Source: Gammaproteobacteria bacterium (GTDB taxonomy: Bacteria; Pseudomonadota; Gammaproteobacteria; UBA6429; Thiohalophilaceae). Taken from it: a stretch of 10,080 bases of DNA. The position numbers and the translations under genes were made by a program. Below, piece by piece: positions 5,247 to 10,080 of the stretch. Below the pieces are notes generated by a model that saw nothing but the letters and a program-made list of their open reading frames with translations, had not been told where the DNA came from and did not search any database. Within the stretch, counting starts at the first letter, position 1; each line of letters opens with the position of its first letter. The stretch is from NCBI GenBank assembly GCA_030593785.1, contig JAUVGM010000051.1, forward strand, positions 1 through 10,080, in the 5' to 3' direction.

Positions 5247-7091
5247 TTAATAATGATCTGGCAGCACACCAACTTGATGCATATTAACCAAGCCAGTTTC
5301 ACGGGCATGTTCTTCAAAACCTTTATTACGCCAGAAGAATGCACCAGGCATGGTGGTGGGTATAACCAACACATAAAATAATGCACGACCTATAACGGCA
5401 CTTGTTATTAGCGAAGCAATCAATAGTGAGCCCATGACTGCGCCTGTAGCACCTGTTAAACCGAAAAGAATAGTTGCCATTAATGCTGCAATGTTTATCA
5501 CTAATAGAACATTACGTAACAGGTAAGATTTACCATAGCGTGTTGTTTGCTCATAATGAGACGCGACACCTTCATCTTTGCTTTTCTTCAAATCACGTGC
5601 ATGTGCAATCAAACCAACAGCTTCAAGCACTAAACCAATTAAAGCAACTATTGCTACTTGATGAATAAGTGAGCTTTCTAATGTTGCTGTTGTAATACTT
5701 GCAACAAACGCAATACTCGTCGCACCAAAGACCAACGCGGTTGCAACAAAACTGCTCGCGGTTTGCCAATGGTTCCAATAAGGTCTTGCAGGTATCAAGT
5801 AAAGTTTAATCATGTAATACAAACCAACAACAGCACCAAGAACTGCAGCAACAGCTGAAGCAGCGATTAATACTTCTATAATGTTTACATTAAGAACATC
5901 AATATTATTAAATAGGCCAAACATGTCGAGCGACTTAAATAAACCATAGCCTGCAAAGCCCATAAAAAATAAAGTGACCCCTGCTATTTCTCGACTAAGC
6001 GGAGATAAACGCCAGTTATTCATGCCACGATAAAAACGAAGTGGTTTACCTAAATGTAAATTTAGCTTGATCATGCCGAACGTTAAAACAGCAAATAAGC
6101 TTGCAATAACCGGAAGAAATGAATTTGTAAAACTGTTAGTGATACTTCCTGCACCTATATCAGCACCAAACATTAATAACAAAAATGCACCAATCACAGA
6201 TTGTGATGTTAAGGTGAAAATAATGTGTGCATTCTCATGAGAAGATAGTAGTTTTTTCAGATTCCATTCCCGTTTAGTGCTGTTCTTGGGATCTAACTCA
6301 GGTTGAAAATTTCCATTACTATCATTGCAATGATATTTCACTGCGGTGCTATCTACTCGTACCATATCTCGCTGACTAGTACGCGTTTGTTGAAAACGAA
6401 TATTAGGATGAGTTATATCAGTGCGAGGGAAACCGGGAATCTCGGTCTTGGCCTGAGTCCTGCCTTCGGGAATATTTTCAATGACACCAAAGTCCAGCGC
6501 TTTACCTAAACAAGCGGAGACACAAGCGGGCTTTAACCCAACTTCAAGACGATCAACACACATATTGCATTTACTTACCGTGCCCTGGATTGGATCAAGC
6601 TGTGGCGCATTATATGGACAAACCCATGTGCAATAACCACAACCAAAACAGATATCCGGATCCTGCAGTACCGCACCATACTCGGCAAATTTTGTATAGG
6701 CACGCGTTGGACAACCTTTTAAACAAACCGGGTTGTCACAGTGATTACAAGCCATGGAAATATTCAGACGTTGATACGCTGGATAAGTACCACCTTCAAT
6801 AAAGCCTACTGAACGGAAAGCGATATGTGCAGGGTTATCATTTTTTTCACTACAGGCGGCTTCGCAAGCGTGACAAGCAATACAATTATCGGCGTTAAAA
6901 TAAAAACCATGTTGTTTATAACGATTGGGGTTTTCACCAACAGCATCATCACCATTTATTTTCAGGCTCTTGCCATGTAATTTATCGCCTTCCGTTACGG
7001 TATCGATTGGATGATCGTAACAGTTGTGAGTCTTACTCGTTGGATCATTTAATAGAGCGTAGTCGGGTTCATTGTCGCGTACTTCAAACAT
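5247..7091 (-). CDS. Fused DmsB-like four-cluster ferredoxin and DmsC-like quinol-oxidising membrane subunit
   Basis: The 614-residue protein joins two subunits that are separate in DMSO reductase. Residues 60-200 hold 16 cysteines in four groups: 70/73/76/80, 115/118/123/127, 148/151/154/158 and 175/178/190/194. This is the pattern for four [4Fe-4S] clusters as in DmsB/NrfC proteins. After a linker (about 200-285) comes a DmsC-type domain with about eight hydrophobic segments (near 287-308, 323-343, 367-387, 403-428, 446-466, 474-496, 525-545, 550-575). It includes the family pattern HLGKPLRFYRGMNNWRLSPL followed by SRE. There is an extra N-terminal stretch of about 60 residues and no signal peptide, so the clusters should face the cytoplasm. 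It probably takes electrons from quinol and passes them to the molybdenum protein encoded 9 bp upstream. The Shine-Dalgarno AAGGA (7098-7102) overlaps that gene's stop, implying coupled translation. A SoeBC-like (sulfite) role is the alternative. Confidence 0.9.
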   Translation of the reverse strand: MFEVRDNEPDYALLNDPTSKTHNCYDHPIDTVTEGDKLHGKSLKINGDDAVGENPNRYKQHGFYFNADNCIACHACEAACSEKNDNPAHIAFRSVGFIEGGTYPAYQRLNISMACNHCDNPVCLKGCPTRAYTKFAEYGAVLQDPDICFGCGYCTWVCPYNAPQLDPIQGTVSKCNMCVDRLEVGLKPACVSACLGKALDFGVIENIPEGRTQAKTEIPGFPRTDITHPNIRFQQTRTSQRDMVRVDSTAVKYHCNDSNGNFQPELDPKNSTKREWNLKKLLSSHENAHIIFTLTSQSVIGAFLLLMFGADIGAGSITNSFTNSFLPVIASLFAVLTFGMIKLNLHLGKPLRFYRGMNNWRLSPLSREIAGVTLFFMGFAGYGLFKSLDMFGLFNNIDVLNVNIIEVLIAASAVAAVLGAVVGLYYMIKLYLIPARPYWNHWQTASSFVATALVFGATSIAFVASITTATLESSLIHQVAIVALIGLVLEAVGLIAHARDLKKSKDEGVASHYEQTTRYGKSYLLRNVLLVINIAALMATILFGLTGATGAVMGSLLIASLITSAVIGRALFYVLVIPTTMPGAFFWRNKGFEEHARETGLVNMHQVGVLPDHY

Positions 7092-7100
7092 AGTGTGTCC

Positions 7101-9305
7101 TTAAAACTTGCGCATTTCCATACTTAAACGTGCTGCTTCTTGTTGATCAACAATGTTTTCAATTCGTACCGCTGACTGTTTATAAGCCGGCTGACGTGAA
7201 TGAGGATCAAGAAGACCTAGCGTCAATCGGTTAGCGCAGTCATGAAAATGAAACGGCAAAAAGATCATATTGATTGGTACACGTTGCGTGGGTTGCACCA
7301 TGACCACCGCATCTGAACGACGTGATACCAGGCGCACGTAATCACCACGCTGAATACCCAACTCTGCTGATAAATCCGGATTGATCTCTATAAATGGAAT
7401 AGGACTGTACTTATTGTTATTACCGATCTTGCCGGTCTTGGTACGACCATGCCAATGTTCAATTAAGCGTCCGGTATTTAGCCAGATAGGAAACTTATCA
7501 TCCGGCACTTCATTGTTATCGATAAAAGGTAACGGTATAAGTTTGGCCTTACCATCGGGATAACTAAAGGTACCATCCTGAGTGTAAAGACGCTTACCCC
7601 CACTCGGTGGTGTTTCACCTTGTTGCAATTGTTTTTCTGTATAAGGCCACTGAACACCACGTTGTTTTTCAATAAGCTCGTGACTCATACCTGAGATATC
7701 GGCCAAACGTCCTTTAGATATTTCAGCCATTTCCAAAAATATATCAGGTGCATTTTCCTTAAAAGATACATTGCCATTAGTATTAAAGCGTTCAGCCATG
7801 CGGTTAAAAATCCATAGATCAGGTTTAGCTTCTCCTGGTGGTTTCATAATCGGCTTAACTAAATTAATACGTCGCTCGGTGTTGGTCATTACACCTTCTT
7901 TTTCTGCCCAGGTACCGGCGGGTAAATAAACATGAGCATACTGCGCACTTTCAGTATCTTCATAACAATCTTGTACGGCGCAAAACTCAAGCTTCTCCAT
8001 TGCCTTACGTACCCGTGCACTATTCGGTAAAGATGTTAAAGGATTAGTTGCAATTAACCACAGTCCTTTAATCTGGCCTGTTTCAATAGCGTGATAAATA
8101 TCAGTTTGAAACATGCCGCGTTTCTTTGGAAAAAATTCAGGATCGATATTCCAGAATTTTGCGATCTCTTCTCGGTGTTCTGGCACTTCTAATTGACGAT
8201 AATTAGGTAACCCAGAACAAGAAGACCATTCGCGCGTACCCATGGCATTACACTGGCCAGTAATTGAAAGACTGGTACCACCCGGCTTACCAATGTTACC
8301 CGTGAGTAACGCCAAATTATTAATACCAACAACTCCATCAGAACCATGAGTAGATTGATTAATGCCCATAGTCCAAATTTGCATTGCAGCACCTGCATTA
8401 GCAAGTGTTCTAGCAACGCTACGAATAGTATCTTCGTCTATACCACAAATCTTCGATGCCATGACCGGATCGTATTTTTCAACCTCGGCACGGATTTCGT
8501 CTATTCCAACTGTATTAGCTTCAATGTAAGCCTTATCTTCGAGTCCTTCTTTCAGGATCACATGCATTAACGCATTTTGTAATACGACATCTGTTCCCGG
8601 CGTAATGGGTAAATGTATATCCGCATTCTGCGCCAACATGGTTACTCGTGGATCAACCACGATCAAAGTAAAACCGCGCTTCTCTTGCGCTTCTTTCATA
8701 CGCCAGTAAATTATTGGATGTTGTTCTGGAAGATTAGAACCCCAGGCGATTAAACAATCAGTGTTATCAAAATCATCATAGCAACCAGGAGGACCATCGG
8801 AACCGAAAGACCTCTTGTAGCCAGACACTGCCGAAGCCATACACAAGGTTGTATTGCCATCGTAATTATTAGTACCGATCAATCCTCGCGTCAGCTTACC
8901 TAACGTGTAAAATTCTTCAGTCAACATTTGTCCGGTAGAAATTACGGCGAAAGAATCGCGGCCGTGTTTTTCCTGAATGCGTACAATCTCATCATGCACT
9001 TTATCCAGAGCATTATCCCAGTTAGTCGTTTGCCATGGCTGATGCCATTGCTCGCGAATCTTGGGTTGCAACCCACGTCCGTCAGAATCAAATAGCTCAT
9101 GTTCGAAGATGCCTTTTAAGCAGAGCTTGCCGCGATTAACATCAGCATCAGCCACACCACGAGAGGACACTGCCTTGCCTTCGGTATTCAAACCAACTTC
9201 TATAGAACAGCCAGTGGAGCAATAACCACACGCGGCATACTTCCATTCGACTACACCTTTATCGGCGATCTTAATGGGATTTTTTTTCTTACGACCGAAC
9301 AGCAT
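7101..9305 (-). CDS. nasA: NasA/NarB-like molybdopterin oxidoreductase, probable cytoplasmic nitrate reductase
   Basis: 734 residues, close to cyanobacterial NarB. An N-terminal [4Fe-4S] site is formed by Cys26, Cys29, Cys33 and Cys62 (CGYCSTGC ... KLCLKG). The segment NTTLCMASAVSGYKRSFGSD has Cys155 at the position of the Mo-ligating cysteine, and GPPGCYDDFDNTDC with GSNLPEQHP follows, as in assimilatory nitrate reductases. Further family motifs are GINQSTHGSDGV, LLTGNIGKPGG, TGQCNAMGTREW and the C-terminal molybdopterin-dinucleotide domain from about residue 600. No Tat signal is present, so it is cytoplasmic, and the C-terminal BFD-like [2Fe-2S] domain of Klebsiella NasA is absent. It is placed after nirBD and is coupled to a DmsBC-like fusion, which suggests nitrate to nitrite reduction driven by quinol. 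The motif that usually reads GQPNAMGGRE is changed here, so substrate assignment is good but not certain; sulfite oxidation (SoeA-like) is the main alternative. AGGA lies upstream of the ATG. Confidence 0.85.
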   Translation of the reverse strand: MLFGRKKKNPIKIADKGVVEWKYAACGYCSTGCSIEVGLNTEGKAVSSRGVADADVNRGKLCLKGIFEHELFDSDGRGLQPKIREQWHQPWQTTNWDNALDKVHDEIVRIQEKHGRDSFAVISTGQMLTEEFYTLGKLTRGLIGTNNYDGNTTLCMASAVSGYKRSFGSDGPPGCYDDFDNTDCLIAWGSNLPEQHPIIYWRMKEAQEKRGFTLIVVDPRVTMLAQNADIHLPITPGTDVVLQNALMHVILKEGLEDKAYIEANTVGIDEIRAEVEKYDPVMASKICGIDEDTIRSVARTLANAGAAMQIWTMGINQSTHGSDGVVGINNLALLTGNIGKPGGTSLSITGQCNAMGTREWSSCSGLPNYRQLEVPEHREEIAKFWNIDPEFFPKKRGMFQTDIYHAIETGQIKGLWLIATNPLTSLPNSARVRKAMEKLEFCAVQDCYEDTESAQYAHVYLPAGTWAEKEGVMTNTERRINLVKPIMKPPGEAKPDLWIFNRMAERFNTNGNVSFKENAPDIFLEMAEISKGRLADISGMSHELIEKQRGVQWPYTEKQLQQGETPPSGGKRLYTQDGTFSYPDGKAKLIPLPFIDNNEVPDDKFPIWLNTGRLIEHWHGRTKTGKIGNNNKYSPIPFIEINPDLSAELGIQRGDYVRLVSRRSDAVVMVQPTQRVPINMIFLPFHFHDCANRLTLGLLDPHSRQPAYKQSAVRIENIVDQQEAARLSMEMRKF

Positions 9306-9322
9306 TTCTTTATTCCTATTTT

Positions 9323-9344
9323 GTCAGACTGAAGTCTGACCTAC
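9323..9344 (-). repeat. REP-type palindrome (GTAG head), short class
   Basis: On the minus strand: GTAG, stem GTCAGAC/GTCTGAC, loop TTCA. It is identical in sequence to the copy at 9777 and differs from the copy at 1280 only in the loop. It lies just upstream of the Shine-Dalgarno of the nasA-like gene. Confidence 0.85.
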
Positions 9345-9348
9345 AATT

Positions 9349-9370
9349 GTCGGCCTGAAGACCGACCTAC
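9349..9370 (-). repeat. REP-type palindrome (GTAG head), short class
   Basis: On the minus strand: GTAG, GTCGG, loop TCTTCAGG, CCGAC. It has the same 22-nt length and orientation as its neighbour at 9323, 4 bp away. The stem is shortened to five pairs because the inner positions no longer match. Confidence 0.75.
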
Positions 9371-9383
9371 ATTTTAGATTTTT

Positions 9384-9416
9384 GTAGGTCGGCTCTTATT
9401 TAGATCATGGCCCAAC
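9384..9416 (+). repeat. Imperfect REP-like palindrome
   Basis: GTAG, then GTCGGC (9388-9393), a 16-nt loop, and GCCCAAC (9410-9416). The arms pair with one G-U and one bulge. It faces the two preceding REPs and ends four bases from the nirD stop codon, so the nirD to nasA gap is almost entirely repeat. Confidence 0.55.
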
Positions 9417-9420
9417 AATA

Positions 9421-9756
9421 TTATTTGTTAGGACAACCTTCATTCGGCGTCAGAGATAACATGATTTTTTTGCCTTCCATTTTGATAGGAAAACTTGCTG
9501 CACAACCTTCATCCGGTGCGATAGCAATACCGTTATCAAGACCAATCTTCCAGTCATGCATTGGACAAGCAACACGGTCGCCGTGAACAATGCCCTGAGA
9601 TAATTGACCACCTTTGTGTGGGCACTTATCGCGTAATGCAAAAACTTTATCTTCTGCTGTTCTGAATACTGCAATATCCCCTTCTGCACGGCTTACAACA
9701 CGCGCGCCTAATTTAGGTATATCGTTTAATGTTCCAACTTCAATCCAGTCACTCAT
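9421..9756 (-). CDS. nirD: Nitrite reductase small subunit, Rieske type
   Basis: 111 residues, the usual NirD size. It partners NirB in cytoplasmic NADH-dependent reduction of nitrite to ammonium. The Rieske [2Fe-2S] ligands are all present: Cys45 and His47 in CPHKGG, and Cys64 and His67 in CPMHDWKI; some NirD proteins of enteric type have lost these. The C-terminal tail includes GIAIAPDEGC, typical of NirD. The ATG is supported by AAAGGT (9764-9769). It sits 120 bp after the nirB stop and 115 bp before the nasA-like gene, with repeat elements in both gaps, unusually loose spacing for genes that normally sit tightly together. The gene order and strand still suggest one operon. Confidence 0.95.
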   Translation of the reverse strand: MSDWIEVGTLNDIPKLGARVVSRAEGDIAVFRTAEDKVFALRDKCPHKGGQLSQGIVHGDRVACPMHDWKIGLDNGIAIAPDEGCAASFPIKMEGKKIMLSLTPNEGCPNK

Positions 9757-9776
9757 AATGCTTACCTTTTTAAAAT

Positions 9777-9798
9777 GTAGGTCAGACTTCAGTCTGAC
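9777..9798 (+). repeat. REP-type palindrome (GTAG head), short class
   Basis: GTAG, stem GTCAGAC/GTCTGAC, loop TTCA. It has the same sequence as the copy at 9323 and lies eight bases upstream of the nirD Shine-Dalgarno. It forms one end of composite copy C. Confidence 0.85.
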
Positions 9799-9864
9799 GC
9801 AGCTGCTGGACTCTTAGTGCCCCTCTTACAAAATCTTTAATTAGAGGGTAAAAGTCCAACCTAC
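9777..9864. repeat. Composite palindromic element, copy C (compact)
   Basis: GTAGGT at the left and ACCTAC (9859-9864) at the right are inverted ends. The short REP hairpin (9777-9798) is at the left; a GCAGCTGC palindrome (9799-9806) replaces the AT-rich filler of copies A and B. The outer stem TGGACT (9807-9812) / AGTCCA (9853-9858) encloses TAGTGCCCCTCTT ... TTAGAGGGTAA, where CCCTCT pairs with AGAGGG. The module order is that of copies A and B read from the other strand. It lies between nirB and nirD. Confidence 0.7.
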
Positions 9865-9876
9865 AATATAATTTAA

Positions 9877-10080
9877 TTAGCCAATCACTTTAATTGGAGT
9901 AAATTCATGTGCTTCTGCACCTTTCGCACGTTCTTCCCAAGGATCATCCTGCATAAAGGTTTGCGAGAAGTTAAAACGTTCTGCTAGTTCTTTACGTTTT
10001 GCCTCGTCATCAACTAATGCTTCCTTGATATGAGCTAAACCTACACGTTCAATCCATGGCGCAGTACGTTCAAGGTAATG
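9877..10080 (-). CDS. nirB: Nitrite reductase large subunit, C-terminal fragment
   Basis: The reverse-strand frame is open from the window edge to a TAA at 9877-9879, giving 67 C-terminal residues. The sequence starts HYLERTAPWIERVGLAHIKE, then VDDEAKRKELAERF, QDDPWEERAKG, and EAHEFTPIKVIG. The RTAPWIERVG, DPWxERA and EAHEF elements are characteristic of the NirB C-terminus in pseudomonad-like NirB. The siroheme/[4Fe-4S] and FAD/NADH domains lie outside the window. NirB with NirD reduces nitrite to ammonium; it would be the first gene seen here of the minus-strand nitrate/nitrite operon. Confidence 0.88.
   Translation of the reverse strand, partial: HYLERTAPWIERVGLAHIKEALVDDEAKRKELAERFNFSQTFMQDDPWEERAKGAEAHEFTPIKVIG

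Noticed and set aside
5170..5381. Short plus-strand open frame over the REP pair and the end of the membrane subunit gene
   Set aside because: It is made of repeat sequence and antisense of the real gene, with no protein features.
5247..9305. A SoeABC-type sulfite-oxidising complex, suggested by the DmsBC-like module and the DsrC-like neighbour
   Set aside because: The catalytic subunit motifs (LCMASAV, GINQSTHGSDGV, TGQCNAMG) and its 734-residue length fit NasA/NarB better, and nirBD is adjacent. Kept as the main alternative.
7101..9305. Formate dehydrogenase alpha subunit
   Set aside because: The sequence around Cys155 and the C-terminal motifs resemble assimilatory nitrate reductase, and no formate dehydrogenase partner genes are nearby.
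9323..9416. CRISPR array from three similar repeats in a row
   Set aside because: The repeats are palindromic, vary in stem sequence and orientation, and are separated by only 4 and 13 bp, with no spacers or cas genes.

Overview
The window is a chromosomal stretch of an AT-rich gammaproteobacterium. The evidence is the lapB-pyrF gene pair (1 bp apart, as in Enterobacteria and relatives), a gamma-type GalU, and intergenic palindromes of the REP type. I cannot name the genus. A marine sulfur- or C1/hydrocarbon-oxidising lineage near Thiotrichales/Piscirickettsiaceae is a guess only.

Left part, + strand (1-2887): the C-terminal part of LapB (lipopolysaccharide assembly, rubredoxin-like zinc/iron knuckle), PyrF (OMP decarboxylase), a tiny secreted helix-hairpin-helix protein of ComEA type with a strong terminator, and GalU (UDP-glucose synthesis). 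The gaps between pyrF, the ComEA-like gene and galU are mostly filled by repeat elements.

Right part, - strand (3007-10080), in transcription order: nirB (only the 3' end is present), nirD, a NasA/NarB-like molybdenum oxidoreductase without Tat signal, a fused four-cluster ferredoxin plus DmsC-type membrane protein, a cysteine-poor DsrC/TusE-family protein, and a COG3044-type ABC-class ATPase. The likely logic is a cytoplasmic nitrate reductase fed by quinol through the membrane DmsBC-like fusion, making nitrite that NirBD reduces to ammonium with NADH. This differs from textbook assimilatory nitrate reductases, which take electrons from ferredoxin, flavodoxin or an NADH-dependent diaphorase. 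The DsrC-like protein lacks both C-terminal redox cysteines, which places it with the RspA-type members and suggests a regulatory or accessory role.

The other striking layer is a family of GTAG-headed palindromes. I count five short 22-nt REPs, four longer GTTGG-type REPs arranged as two inverted pairs, one imperfect REP, one decayed candidate, and three larger composite elements. The composites share an outer stem whose two arms co-vary between copies, an inner conserved core (TAGYGYCCC ... GAGGGTA), and a terminal REP hairpin. These repeats lie at nearly every gene junction of the nitrate cluster except nasA/dmsBC, where the Shine-Dalgarno of the second gene overlaps the stop of the first. 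No transposase gene for these repeats is in the window. There is no tRNA, rRNA, CRISPR array or complete IS.
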